Below, in pieces: positions 17,369 through 25,984 of a stretch of DNA of 64,000 bases; the first letter of the stretch is position 1, and every line of letters starts with the position of its first letter. Below the pieces are notes generated by a model that did no database searches, was not told where the DNA came from, and worked only from the letters and a program-made list of their open reading frames with translations. The stretch comes from Nocardioides faecalis (GTDB taxonomy: Bacteria > Actinomycetota > Actinomycetes > Propionibacteriales > Nocardioidaceae), in NCBI RefSeq assembly GCF_018388425.1, contig NZ_CP074406.1, positions 558,001-622,000 on the forward strand, given 5' to 3'. Made by a program: the position numbers and the translations under genes.

Positions 17369-18646
17369 TCAGAGGGGGGTGATCGGCAGCGAGCGACGTG
17401 GCTCGAACGCGAACCCGGCGCCGGTGGAGAACCGGGTCACCGCGACCTCGTCGGCCTCCGGGGCGGGCTCGTCGCGGCGCACCACGCTCAGCAGCCACTC
17501 GGTGGCGTCCCCGCGGACCTCGACGTCGAGGTGCGGGTCGATGCCGCGCACGATCGCCTGCAGCGCCGCGGTCCACTCCGGCCCGCACAGCCCGATCCAG
17601 GCGCCGTCGGAGTGCGCGGGGGAGTCGGTGCGCACCAGCACCGTGTCGCCGGCGACGTCCGCGGCGACGTACGCGGCCGGGTTGAGCACGGGGTGCAGCG
17701 CCAGCAGCCGCACGGCGGCGCGGACGGGGTCCGGTTCGGCGTCCAGGCCCAGGGCGCGGGCGATCCGCTCCGCGCCGATGCCGGCGACGCCGACCAGCTG
17801 CTTGCGGCGGATCCGCAACAGGCTCTCCTCGGTCTCGGCGCGCGCGGCCACGGCGAGCGCGAACGCCCGGTCGAGCAGGTGCATCTGCAGCACGACCTCG
17901 TCGGCGATGCGGACCAGCGCCGAGCGCGAGAACGCGGCGAAGTCGATGTCGGCGAGCAGCGGGCCGGCGTAGTCGGAGCGACCCTCGTCGCCGGTGTCGA
18001 TCGGCGCGAGGGTGAGCGTGGCCGCCCGCGAGCGCTCGTTGACCGCGAGCGCGGGCACCGGCTCGGGCTCGGGGTAGGACTCGTCGATGACCACGGTCCA
18101 GGCGCAGTGCGGGTGCCGGTCCGCGGGGCGGCGCGGCGGCCGGTGGATGGGCCGGATCTGCGCGTGCGGGTTGCTGGCGATCGCGGTGGCGTCGAACGTG
18201 GGGTCCTCGATGTCGTGACACATCAGCGTCACCATCTCCTCGCCCATCGGCTCCACGTCCATCAGGGCGCCGCAGTGGTCGAGGTGGAACTCGCCGTGCC
18301 ACCGGTCGTGCACCGTGTAGCGGAAGTCCATGAACTGCGGCGGGGCGCCGATGTCGAGCTGCAGGCCCTTGAAGATCGTCACCACGTCACCGCCGCCCGG
18401 CACGGGCGGCGCGTAGCCGAGTGCCTGCTGCATGCGGCGGGTGTAGATCGGGCTCGCCGCCGCCCACTCCTCGATCGCGATCCGCGCCATCTCCTCGGCG
18501 CCGAACGCGGCGATGCTCCACGCCATCCCGGAGCGGTCGATGAGCTGGCCCATCAGCAGCAGCTCGGGGACCAGCGTCGCCAGCTGCTCGCGGCTCAGGT
18601 CGTCGTACCGGCTCCGCGGCGCCGTCTCCATGTCCGCCGTCTCCAT
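17369..18646 (-). CDS. Conserved hypothetical protein, His/Cys-rich core
   Basis: A 425-residue cytoplasmic protein that I do not recognise functionally, though similar sequences occur in mycobacteria and other actinobacteria. The central block is striking: HDRWHGEFHLDHCGAL, then MCHDIEDPTFDATA and IRPIHRPPRRPADRHPHCAW. It thus concentrates many His, Cys and Asp residues that could bind metal; the pattern faintly recalls the thiazoline-carboxylate hydrolase fold but this is a guess. It lies 11 bases downstream of the LLM oxidoreductase and is probably co-transcribed. The ATG at 18646 has a weak TGAGGA ahead; a second ATG is at 18631. Confidence 0.75.
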   Translation of the reverse strand: METADMETAPRSRYDDLSREQLATLVPELLLMGQLIDRSGMAWSIAAFGAEEMARIAIEEWAAASPIYTRRMQQALGYAPPVPGGGDVVTIFKGLQLDIGAPPQFMDFRYTVHDRWHGEFHLDHCGALMDVEPMGEEMVTLMCHDIEDPTFDATAIASNPHAQIRPIHRPPRRPADRHPHCAWTVVIDESYPEPEPVPALAVNERSRAATLTLAPIDTGDEGRSDYAGPLLADIDFAAFSRSALVRIADEVVLQMHLLDRAFALAVAARAETEESLLRIRRKQLVGVAGIGAERIARALGLDAEPDPVRAAVRLLALHPVLNPAAYVAADVAGDTVLVRTDSPAHSDGAWIGLCGPEWTAALQAIVRGIDPHLDVEVRGDATEWLLSVVRRDEPAPEADEVAVTRFSTGAGFAFEPRRSLPITPL

Positions 18647-18657
18647 GCCCGCTATCC

Positions 18658-19506
18658 TCAGCCCGCGAGGTCGAGCTTGCCGGCCAGCTTGTCGAGGTAG
18701 CCGAGGACCGCGGACTCCTCGGCGTCCGGCACCCCCCAGATCAGCTCGGAGGCACCGGCCGTGGTCCAGTCCGCGAGGTCCTCGGGCGTGGGCCTCTTGG
18801 CGACCAGCACCCGCACGTCGGGCTCGCCGTCGCGGCCGGCGTCGGCCCACTCCTTGCGCAGCAGCGCGGCCTTGTCGGCGATGTCGGTCTCGACCGGGGT
18901 GGTCATCCAGCCCTCGGCGTGCGCGGCGATCCAGCGCATGGTCTTCGGTCCGCCGCCGGCGCCGATGATCACCGGGATCCGGCCCTGCGGCGGCTTCGGG
19001 TAGGCCCAGCTCGGGCCGAAGGAGACGAACTCCCCGTCGTACGACGCCTCCTCGGCGGTCCACAGCTCCCGCATCGCCTCCAGGTACTCCCGCAGCACGG
19101 TGCGGCGCTTGCCCGCGGGCACGTGGTGGTCGGCGAGCTCGTCGGTGTTCCAGCCGAAGCCGGCGCCGAGGGTGACCCGGCCGCCGGAGAGGTGGTCCAG
19201 GGTGGCCAGCGTCTTGGCCAGGGTGATCGGGTCGGACTCCACGGGCAGCGAGACCGCGGTGGAGAGCCGGATCCGGGTGGTGACCGCGGCGCAGGTGGCC
19301 AGCGAGACCCACGGGTCGAGGGTGCGCAGGTAGCGGTCGTCGGGCAGGTCGGCGCCGCCGGTGGGGTGCAGCGCGTCGCGGCGCACCGGGATGTGGGTGT
19401 GCTCGGGCACGTAGATCGTGTCGAAGCCCCGCTCCTCGGCGGCCCGGGCGAGCGTGGCCGGCGTGATGCCGCGGTCGGAGGTGAAGAGCACGATGCCGTT
19501 GCGCAT
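18658..19506 (-). CDS. LLM-class F420-dependent oxidoreductase
   Basis: A 282-residue TIM-barrel oxidoreductase of the luciferase-like family. Typical blocks: RGFDTIYVPEHTHIP, STAVSLPVESDPITLAKTLA, DHLSGGRVTLGAGFGWNTDE, PVIIGAGGGPKTMRWIAAHA. The GFGWNTDE and AGGGPKT motifs are those of the F420-dependent subgroup common in mycobacteria, so F420H2 rather than FMN is the likely cofactor. The ATG at 19506 follows a TACGTT -10 box by seven bases. A TAGAACGAGTTCTA palindrome overlaps that promoter, pointing to TetR-type control shared with the divergent regulator gene. Confidence 0.88.
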   Translation of the reverse strand: MRNGIVLFTSDRGITPATLARAAEERGFDTIYVPEHTHIPVRRDALHPTGGADLPDDRYLRTLDPWVSLATCAAVTTRIRLSTAVSLPVESDPITLAKTLATLDHLSGGRVTLGAGFGWNTDELADHHVPAGKRRTVLREYLEAMRELWTAEEASYDGEFVSFGPSWAYPKPPQGRIPVIIGAGGGPKTMRWIAAHAEGWMTTPVETDIADKAALLRKEWADAGRDGEPDVRVLVAKRPTPEDLADWTTAGASELIWGVPDAEESAVLGYLDKLAGKLDLAG

Positions 19507-19517
19507 GCCAGCAAACG

Positions 19518-19531
19518 TAGAACGAGTTCTA
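19518..19531. promoter_or_regulatory. 14-bp palindromic operator TAGAACGAGTTCTA
   Basis: A perfect palindrome overlapping the -10 box of the LLM gene (AACGTA, 19514-19519 on the plus strand). It matches the published KstR-type consensus TnnAACnnGTTnnA, the site of the sterol-catabolism repressor KstR of mycobacteria and rhodococci. The regulator that binds it here is not known. Confidence 0.65.
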
Positions 19532-19539
19532 GAAATTGG

Positions 19540-19582
19540 TTGCCCGGCGAGGAAACCGTCTCCTATGTTGGACACATGTCCA
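19540..19582 (+). promoter_or_regulatory. TetR gene promoter and overlapping operator TGGACACATGTCCA
   Basis: TTGCCC (19540-19545), 18 bases, TATGTT (19564-19569), then the start codon at 19576: a leaderless promoter. The perfect 14-bp palindrome TGGACACATGTCCA (19569-19582) overlaps the -10 end, the transcription start and the ATG, as expected for an autorepressed TetR gene. Confidence 0.6.
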
Positions 19583-20166
19583 GTCAAGTGTTCGAGACGC
19601 CGCGGCAAGGGCTGAACCCGCGTCAGGCCGAGACGGTGGAGCGGCTGCTGGTCGCCGGCCTCGACGAGCTGCGCGCCGTGGGCCATGAGGCGCTCACCGT
19701 GCGCACCGTGGCGCAGCGCGCCGGCGTCTCGCCCGCCACGGCGTACACCTACCTGGCGTCCAAGAACCACCTCTTCGCCGAGCTCTTCTGGCGGCACCTG
19801 GCCACCGCGAGCGCCCCACCCGCCGGGGCGACGCCCGCCGAGCGGCTCAAGCAGGCGGTGCGCGACCTCACCGACCGCATCGTCGCCGAGCCCAAGCTCG
19901 CCGCGGCCGTGACACCGGCGCTGCTCGGCTCCGACCCCGACGTCGCCCGGCTGCGGCTGCAGATCGGCACCGCCTTCCTGCACCGCTTCGCCGCGGCGCT
20001 GGCCGACCCCGCCGACCCCGAAGCACCCCGGCACGACGACGTGCTGGACGTGTTCGTGCTCGCCTTCTCCGGAGCGCTGCTCCAGGCCGGCATGGGCCTG
20101 ATGACCTACGAGGAGATCGCCGAGCGGCTCACCGCGGCGGTCGACGTACTGATGCGAGGACGCTGA
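19576..20166 (+). CDS. TetR-family regulator of the CYP51 gene cluster
   Basis: A 196-residue TetR protein. The helix-turn-helix is at residues ~20-65 (VRTVAQRAGVSPATAYTYLASKNHLFAELF); the remainder is the helical ligand domain. It is the first gene of the P450 operon and overlaps the P450 start (TGATG). Its position corresponds to Rv0767c of the M. tuberculosis CYP51 region. The ATG at 19576 is supported by the -10 box 6 bases upstream. The palindrome over the start codon suggests autorepression; ligand unknown, possibly a sterol or fatty acid derivative. Confidence 0.9.
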   Translation: MSSQVFETPRQGLNPRQAETVERLLVAGLDELRAVGHEALTVRTVAQRAGVSPATAYTYLASKNHLFAELFWRHLATASAPPAGATPAERLKQAVRDLTDRIVAEPKLAAAVTPALLGSDPDVARLRLQIGTAFLHRFAAALADPADPEAPRHDDVLDVFVLAFSGALLQAGMGLMTYEEIAERLTAAVDVLMRGR

Positions 20167-21437
20167 TGAGTGCCACCCCCACCGCGACCGGTACGGCCGG
20201 CTCCGCGCCGCTGGTCTTCGACCCCTACGACTACGCCTTCCACAAGGACCCGTACCCCACCTACGCGCGGCTGCGCGAGGAGGACCCCGTGCACCACGCT
20301 GTGGGCGACGACCTGTGGGTGATCTCCCGGCACGCCGACGTCTTCGCCGCGCTGCGCGACGACGAGGTCTTCTCCAACCGGATGGGCGTCTCCCTGGACG
20401 CCTCGGCGTGGAGCCCCGAGGCGCACCGGGTGATGAGCTTCCTCGCCCTCGACGGCGCCGAGCAGGCGCGGGTGCGCAAGCTGGTCTCGGCGGCGTTCAC
20501 CCCGCGTCGGGTCCGCGAGCTCACCCCCGAGGTGCAGCGGCTCACCGAGCACTACCTCGCAGGCGCCTTCGCGGTGAACCGGGAGCAGGGGGAGACGGAC
20601 TGGATCCGCGACTTCGCCGGCAAGCTCCCGATGGACGTCATCTCCCAGATGATGGGCGTCCCGGTCGCCGACCGGGACGAGGTACGACGCCTCGCCGACC
20701 TCGTCGTGCACCGTGAGGACGGCGTCCGCGATGTCCCCGCCGCCGGCGTGGAGGCCTCCTTCGCGCTCTTCGACTACTACGCCGGGATGGTCGAGGAGCG
20801 CCGCGCCAGGCCCGGCGAGGACCTGACCTCCGCGCTGCTGGCCGCGGAGGTCGACGGCGAGCGGCTGCGTGACGGCGAGGTCAAGGCGTTCCTGTTCCTG
20901 ATGGTGGTCGCCGGCAACGAGACCACCACCAAGCTGCTCGGCAACGCGCTGTACCACCTCTCCGCCCACCCCGCGCAACGCGACGAGGTGCTCGGCGCAC
21001 CCGACCGCGGCGCTGACCCCGAGACGCTGGTCGTGCCGTGGATCGAGGAGACACTGCGCCACGACACCTCCAGCCAGATGCTGGCCCGCTACGTCGTGGC
21101 CGACACCGAGCTCAGCGGCGTCACCATCCCCGCCGGCGCCAAGGCGCTGGTGCTGCTCGGCTCGGCCAACCGCGACGAGCGGGTCTTCACCGACCCGAGC
21201 GTCTACGACATCCACCGCGACCGCGCCGAGCTGGCGCAGAGCCTCAGCTTCGGCACCGGCCGACACTTCTGCCTCGGCGCCAACCTGGCGCGACTCGAGG
21301 CCAAGGTCGTGCTCAACGAGCTGGTCCGCCGCGTGCAGCACCTCGAGGTGCACGCCGAGCGGGCGGTGCGGGTGCACTCCACGTCGGTGCGCGGCTTCGC
21401 CTCGCTGCCGGTCACGTTCACGGAGAGGACCTCCTGA
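20166..21437 (+). CDS. Cytochrome P450 (CYP123-like position)
   Basis: A 423-residue soluble P450 monooxygenase. The oxygen-activation I-helix motif is AGNETT (residues 249-254), the K-helix is ETLR (295-298), and the haem loop is FGTGRHFCLG with Cys369 as ligand. It needs electrons from a ferredoxin, and one is encoded four genes on. Gene order matches CYP123 (Rv0766c) of the M. tuberculosis CYP51 region; that equivalence rests on position, not on a measured identity. The start overlaps the TetR stop, and the stop overlaps the next ATG, so translation is coupled throughout. Confidence 0.92.
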   Translation: MSATPTATGTAGSAPLVFDPYDYAFHKDPYPTYARLREEDPVHHAVGDDLWVISRHADVFAALRDDEVFSNRMGVSLDASAWSPEAHRVMSFLALDGAEQARVRKLVSAAFTPRRVRELTPEVQRLTEHYLAGAFAVNREQGETDWIRDFAGKLPMDVISQMMGVPVADRDEVRRLADLVVHREDGVRDVPAAGVEASFALFDYYAGMVEERRARPGEDLTSALLAAEVDGERLRDGEVKAFLFLMVVAGNETTTKLLGNALYHLSAHPAQRDEVLGAPDRGADPETLVVPWIEETLRHDTSSQMLARYVVADTELSGVTIPAGAKALVLLGSANRDERVFTDPSVYDIHRDRAELAQSLSFGTGRHFCLGANLARLEAKVVLNELVRRVQHLEVHAERAVRVHSTSVRGFASLPVTFTERTS

Positions 21438-22228
21438 TGCCCAAGCCCGTCCACCCGGAGCGCCGCCCGGCCGTGGTCGCCGGCGCCTCCTCGGGCATCG
21501 GCGCCGCGACGGCGCGGACGCTGGCCGCGGCCGGGTTCCCGGTCGCGCTCGGTGCGCGGCGCGTGGAGCGGCTCGAGGAGCTCGCCGACGCGATCCGCGC
21601 CGAGGGCGGGGAGGCGTTCGTGCACGCCCTCGACGTCTCCTCCACCTCCTCGGTCGAGAAGTTCGCCACCGCCGCGGCCGAGGCGCTCGGCGACGTCGAG
21701 GTCGTCGTCGCCAACGCCGGCCTGCTCGCCCCCGGCGCGATCGTGGAGGCCACGACCGAGCAGCTGGCGGCGGAGTTCGACGTCAACGTGCTCGGCGCAC
21801 ACCGGCTGGTCCGCGCGTTCGCGCCCGGGATGCTGGGCCGCCAGCGCGGCGACCTGGTCTTCGTCTCCTCCGACACCGCCCTGCGGGCGCGCCCCTTCAT
21901 GCGCGGCTACAGCGCCACGAAGTCCGGTCTGGAGGGACTGGTCGAGGCGCTGCAGATGGAGCTCGAAGGAACCGGCGTGCGCGCCTCGATCGTCCGCCCT
22001 GGGCCGACGTGGTCGGAGATGGGCGGGGACTGGGACGCCGACGCCGGCGCCAAGGTGCTCACGGAGTGGGTCAAGTGGGGCCACGCCCGCCACCCGCACT
22101 TCCTCAAGCCCACCGCGATCGCCCAGGCGATCACCACCGTGGTCAGCGCCCCGCGCGGCGTACACATCTCGCCCGTCGACGTGAACCCCGAGGCGCCCAT
22201 CGCGCGACCGGAGAAGGAGCAGCCATGA
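21437..22228 (+). CDS. Short-chain dehydrogenase/reductase (Rv0765c-like)
   Basis: A 263-residue SDR oxidoreductase. Nucleotide binding GASSGIGAATA (residues 16-26), structural NAG in VVANAGLL, and the catalytic Ser with YSATK (Tyr-x-x-x-Lys) are present. Substrate recognition and direction of catalysis cannot be read. It sits between two P450 genes with overlapping start and stop codons at both ends. It probably oxidises or reduces an alcohol/ketone produced by the P450s. Corresponds in position to Rv0765c. Confidence 0.9.
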   Translation: MPKPVHPERRPAVVAGASSGIGAATARTLAAAGFPVALGARRVERLEELADAIRAEGGEAFVHALDVSSTSSVEKFATAAAEALGDVEVVVANAGLLAPGAIVEATTEQLAAEFDVNVLGAHRLVRAFAPGMLGRQRGDLVFVSSDTALRARPFMRGYSATKSGLEGLVEALQMELEGTGVRASIVRPGPTWSEMGGDWDADAGAKVLTEWVKWGHARHPHFLKPTAIAQAITTVVSAPRGVHISPVDVNPEAPIARPEKEQP

Positions 22229-23637
22229 GCACCGCGGTGAACGACAAGCTGGCCGGCATCCCCGAGGTCTCCACCGTCCTCGACGACACCGACGCCTCCG
22301 TGCCCGAGATCATCCGCGGCACCGGCCACCTGCCGGAGATGCGGGTCGACCCGATCCGGCTCTTCCACCGCGTCCGCGAGGAGTGCGGCGACATCGGCCG
22401 GTTCCGGCTCGCCGACACCGACGTCGTGCTGGTCACCGGCGCCGAGGGCAACGAGGCGTTCTTCCGGGCCCCCGACGACGTGCTCGACCAGGCCGCGGCG
22501 TACCCCTTCATGACCCCGATCTTCGGCAAGGGCGTCGTCTTCGACGCCTCCCCGGAGGAGCGGCAGCAGATGCTGAAGAACCAGGCGCTGCGCGGGGACA
22601 TGATGCGCGGGCACGCGCAGACCATCGAGGCAGAGATCCGCCGGATGGTGGCCGGCTGGGGCGAGGAGGGGGAGATCGACCTGCTCGACTTCTTCGCCGA
22701 GCTGACCATCTACACCACCTCCTCGTGCCTGATCGGCAAGCCGTTCCGCGACGCCCTCGACGGCTCCTTCGCCGAGATCTACCACCGCCTCGAGCACGGC
22801 ACCGACGCCATCGCCTACGTCGACCCGTACGCCGACATCGAGAGCTTCCGCACCCGCGACACGGCCCGCGAGGAGCTGGTCGCGAAGGTGCAGGCGATCA
22901 TCTCCGACCGCCTCGCCAAGGCGGAGTTGCTGGGGGGTGCGATCCCCAAGGACGAGCGCGACCTGCTCGACGTCCTCATCGCGGTGGGCTACGACGCCGA
23001 GATGGTCACCGGGATCTTCATCTCGATGATGTTCGCCGGCCACCACACCTCCTCGGGCACCGCGTCGTGGGCGATGATCGAGCTGCTGCGCCACCCCGAC
23101 GTGATGGCCGACGTCGTCGCCGAGCTCGACGCGCTCTACGCCCCGGACGCCGACGGCGCCGCACCGGAGGTCTCCTTCCAGGCGCTGCGCTCGATCCCGG
23201 TGCTGGAGGCGGCGCTCAAGGAGACGCTGCGCCTGCACCCGCCGCTGATCATCTTGATGCGCAAGGTGGCCGAGGACTTCGAGCTGCTCGGCCACACCAT
23301 CCCGGCCGGCACCCTGGTGGCGTCCTCGCCGCGGGTCTCGAACCGGATCGAGGAGGACTTCCCGCACGCCGACGCCTTCGAGCCGGCCCGCTACCTCGAC
23401 CCCCGCCAGGAGGACCTGCAGAACCGCTGGACCTGGATCCCGTTCGGGGCCGGCAAGCACCGCTGCGTGGGCAACGCCTTCGCGATGATGCAGATGAAGG
23501 CGATCTTCTCGGTGATCCTGCGCGACTTCGCCTTCGAGCCGGTCCAACCGCTCGACTCCTACGCCGACGACTACTCCAAGATGGTCATCCAGCTCGCGCA
23601 GCCCGCCCGGGTGCGCTACCGCCGGCGGGCCCGATGA
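22225..23637 (+). CDS. cyp51: Sterol 14-alpha-demethylase, CYP51
   Basis: A 470-residue P450 closely resembling M. tuberculosis CYP51 along its length. The CYP51-specific B'-helix block AAYPFMTPIFGKGVVFDA (residues 91-108), I-helix MMFAGHHTSSGTASW (268-282), K-helix ETLR (333-336) and haem loop PFGAGKHRCVG with Cys414 are all intact. The family removes the 14-alpha-methyl group of sterol precursors in three oxidations. Actinobacteria of this type do not make sterols, so the physiological substrate is uncertain; an acquired or environmental sterol or another lipid is possible. The ATG overlaps the SDR stop and the stop overlaps the ferredoxin start. Confidence 0.96.
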   Translation: MSTAVNDKLAGIPEVSTVLDDTDASVPEIIRGTGHLPEMRVDPIRLFHRVREECGDIGRFRLADTDVVLVTGAEGNEAFFRAPDDVLDQAAAYPFMTPIFGKGVVFDASPEERQQMLKNQALRGDMMRGHAQTIEAEIRRMVAGWGEEGEIDLLDFFAELTIYTTSSCLIGKPFRDALDGSFAEIYHRLEHGTDAIAYVDPYADIESFRTRDTAREELVAKVQAIISDRLAKAELLGGAIPKDERDLLDVLIAVGYDAEMVTGIFISMMFAGHHTSSGTASWAMIELLRHPDVMADVVAELDALYAPDADGAAPEVSFQALRSIPVLEAALKETLRLHPPLIILMRKVAEDFELLGHTIPAGTLVASSPRVSNRIEEDFPHADAFEPARYLDPRQEDLQNRWTWIPFGAGKHRCVGNAFAMMQMKAIFSVILRDFAFEPVQPLDSYADDYSKMVIQLAQPARVRYRRRAR

Positions 23638-23852
23638 GCACCCCCGGCGGCTTCCGCGTGGTGGCCGACACCGACGTGTGCCAGGGCCACCAGCTCTGCC
23701 AGGGCGAGGCCCCGGACGTCTTCGGCTTCGACGCCGACGCCGACGTCGTCGTACTGCGCCAGACCCACCCCGACGCGTCGCTCCGCCCGGACGTGACCAC
23801 GGCCGTCAAGTACTGCCCGGCCTTCGCCCTGTCGATCGAAGAGGATCAATGA
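23634..23852 (+). CDS. P450-associated 3Fe-4S ferredoxin (Rv0763c type)
   Basis: A 72-residue ferredoxin that should pass electrons to CYP51. The cluster ligands are C16, C22 and C61 in CQGHQLC and KYCP; the position where a 4Fe-4S protein would have the second Cys is His19. Three cysteines imply a 3Fe-4S cluster, and His at this position is also described for the ferredoxin beside M. tuberculosis CYP51. It overlaps CYP51 by 4 bp, so the pair is translationally coupled. No ferredoxin reductase is present in the window. Confidence 0.93.
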   Translation: MSTPGGFRVVADTDVCQGHQLCQGEAPDVFGFDADADVVVLRQTHPDASLRPDVTTAVKYCPAFALSIEEDQ

Positions 23853-24523
23853 TGAGTGAGCAGAACCAGCACCTGACCCGCGCCGAGATCGAGGAGTTCT
23901 GGGAGTCCTGGCTGGCCGTCAACCGCGAGGCCGAGCGCACCGGCGACTGGCGGGTCATGGCCGAGCACTACGCCGAAGACGCCAACTACGGCTGGATGTA
24001 CAGCCACGACGAGCACTTCATGGCCGTGGGCCGCGACCAGATCCGGGACTGGGCGATCGGCATCGAGATGGACGGTTTCGACGGCTGGCACTACGACTAC
24101 GTCTGCACGATGATCGACGAGACCAAGAACATGGTGCTCGGCTTCTGGAAGCAGCGCTCCGGCATCGTCGACGACGCCACCGGCAAGGAGTTCGAGATCC
24201 TCGGCATCGGCGGCTCCTGGTTCGGCGTGGAGCGGCAGACCACCGGCGCGGACGCCGGCCAGATCAAGATCGCCTGGCAGCGCGACTGGTTCGACATGCC
24301 CTCGACCACGCACACGTTCATGCAGATCCTGAAGTCCGGCAAGGCGCCCCAGACGCTGCTCAAGCGGATGGAGGTCTTCGGCCACGACGTGCCCGGGCAC
24401 TACCACCTCAAGGACCTGCCCTCCACCGTGTGGCCGCCACCCGTGGAGGCAGGGGAGTACGTCACCCAGGAGCCGGTCTCCGCCGGCTCGACCTCCGACG
24501 GCGCTGCGAGGGCCGGGGAGTGA
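23852..24523 (+). CDS. SnoaL/NTF2-like domain protein of the CYP51 cluster
   Basis: 223 residues with an NTF2-like fold pattern: a helical N-terminus (TRAEIEEFWESWLAVNREAE), a strand-rich middle, and a long C-terminal extension of about 80 residues. Proteins of this type near P450s act as isomerases, hydratases or cyclases, or have no catalysis at all; the M. tuberculosis locus also has an NTF2-fold ketosteroid-isomerase-like protein (Rv0760c), but that one is far shorter. Two adjacent ATGs exist (23849 and 23852); the second is chosen because GAGG lies seven bases upstream. The function remains open. Confidence 0.75.
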   Translation: MSEQNQHLTRAEIEEFWESWLAVNREAERTGDWRVMAEHYAEDANYGWMYSHDEHFMAVGRDQIRDWAIGIEMDGFDGWHYDYVCTMIDETKNMVLGFWKQRSGIVDDATGKEFEILGIGGSWFGVERQTTGADAGQIKIAWQRDWFDMPSTTHTFMQILKSGKAPQTLLKRMEVFGHDVPGHYHLKDLPSTVWPPPVEAGEYVTQEPVSAGSTSDGAARAGE

Positions 24524-25980
24524 GCGCGCTGCCGCCACCGGCCCAGCAGCTCATCGACGGCAAGCTCGTCGGCGCCTCGGACGGTACGACGTACCCGATC
24601 CTGAACCCGGCGAACGACGAGCAGATCGGGGTGGCGCCCGACGGCACCGCCGCCGACGTCGACGCCGCGATCGCCGCGGCCCGGCGCGCCTTCGACGAGT
24701 CCGAGTGGTCCACCGACCGTGCGCTGCGGGTGCGCTGCCTGCGCCAGCTGCACGAGGCGCTGCTGGCCCACGCCGAGCCGTTCAAGGCGCTGACCACCGC
24801 CGAGGTCGGCATGCCCGGCTTCATGATGATGGCCGCCGGGTTCGACGTGCCGGTCGACGGCCTCAAGTGGGTCACCGACCTCGCCGAGACCTACGAGCTC
24901 GAGACCGACCTCGGCGTCGCCGCCCCGATGGGCATCCCGACCCGGCGCACCGTGCGCCGCGAGCCCGTCGGCGTCGTCGCCGCGATCTCGCCGTGGAACG
25001 TGCCCACCCAGATCAACCTCGCCAAGATCGGGCCCGCGCTGGCCGCCGGCTGCACCGTGGTGCTCAAGCCGGCCCCGGACACCCCGTGGGTCGGTGCGGA
25101 GCTCGGCCGGCTGGTCGCCGAGCACACCGACATCCCGCCCGGGGTCTTCAACGTGGTCACCCCGCGCTCCAACGAGGTCGCCGCGCAGCTGAGCACCGAC
25201 CCGCGCGTCGACATGGTCTCCTTCACCGGCTCCACCGCCGTGGGTCGGGCGATCATGGCCGCCGCCGCGCCCACGCTGAAGAAGGTGTTCCTCGAGCTCG
25301 GCGGCAAGTCGGCCGCGATCGCGCTCGACGACGCCGACGTCGCCGCGGTCGCCGGCGGCACCGCGTTCGCCGCCTGCATCCACGCCGGCCAGGGCTGCGC
25401 GATCACCACCCGGCTGGTCGTGCCGCGTGCGAAGTACGACGAGGCCGTGCAGGTCGCCGCCGCCACCATGGAGTCCATCGGCGTCAAGGACCCCGCCGAC
25501 GACGGCGCGATCTGCGGGCCGGTGATCAACCGCGCGCAACGTGACCGGGTGGCGTCGTACTTCGACGTCGCGCGGGCCGAGGGCGGCACCTTCGCCACCG
25601 GCGGTGAGGTCCTCGACCGACCCGGCAACTGGGTGCTGCCCACCGTCGTCGCCGGGCTCGACAACTCCTCGCGCCTGGCGCAGGAGGAGATCTTCGGCCC
25701 CGTGCTCGTGGTGATCCCGCACGACGGCGACGACGACGCCGTCCGCATCGCCAACGACTCGGCGTACGGGCTCTCCGGCTCCGTGGACTCCGCCGACCTC
25801 GAGCGCGCCCGCGCCGTGGCCCGCCGCATCCGCACCGGCACCCTCGCCGTCAACGGCGGCGTCTGGTTCAGCCCCGACGCCCCCTTCGGCGGGTACAAGT
25901 CCTCCGGCCTCGGCCGCGAGATGGGTGTCGCCGGGTTCGAGGAGTACTTGGAGATGAAGACCATCGCCGAGCCGGCGTAG
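24520..25980 (+). CDS. Aldehyde dehydrogenase (Rv0768/AldA-like)
   Basis: A 486-residue NAD(P)-dependent aldehyde dehydrogenase. Catalytic Cys293 lies in HAGQGCAITTR and Glu259 in FLELGGKS; the oxyanion Asn160 is in ISPWN and the cofactor motif FTGSTAVG is present. It would oxidise an aldehyde produced by the neighbouring P450s and dehydrogenases to an acid. GTG at 24520 overlaps the previous stop (GTGA) and is in frame with the family start. Position corresponds to Rv0768. A palindromic repeat follows the stop codon. Confidence 0.93.
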   Translation: MSALPPPAQQLIDGKLVGASDGTTYPILNPANDEQIGVAPDGTAADVDAAIAAARRAFDESEWSTDRALRVRCLRQLHEALLAHAEPFKALTTAEVGMPGFMMMAAGFDVPVDGLKWVTDLAETYELETDLGVAAPMGIPTRRTVRREPVGVVAAISPWNVPTQINLAKIGPALAAGCTVVLKPAPDTPWVGAELGRLVAEHTDIPPGVFNVVTPRSNEVAAQLSTDPRVDMVSFTGSTAVGRAIMAAAAPTLKKVFLELGGKSAAIALDDADVAAVAGGTAFAACIHAGQGCAITTRLVVPRAKYDEAVQVAAATMESIGVKDPADDGAICGPVINRAQRDRVASYFDVARAEGGTFATGGEVLDRPGNWVLPTVVAGLDNSSRLAQEEIFGPVLVVIPHDGDDDAVRIANDSAYGLSGSVDSADLERARAVARRIRTGTLAVNGGVWFSPDAPFGGYKSSGLGREMGVAGFEEYLEMKTIAEPA

Positions 25981-25984
25981 GGGT

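Noticed and set aside
15590..18700. 1036-codon plus-strand ORF
   Set aside because: It covers the amidohydrolase and the His/Cys-rich protein in antisense. Composition is that of third-position GC bias, with no family motif.
19518..19531. TAGAACGAGTTCTA as proof that this TetR is KstR
   Set aside because: The TetR at 19576 differs from KstR in sequence and has its own palindrome; the site only matches the KstR consensus.
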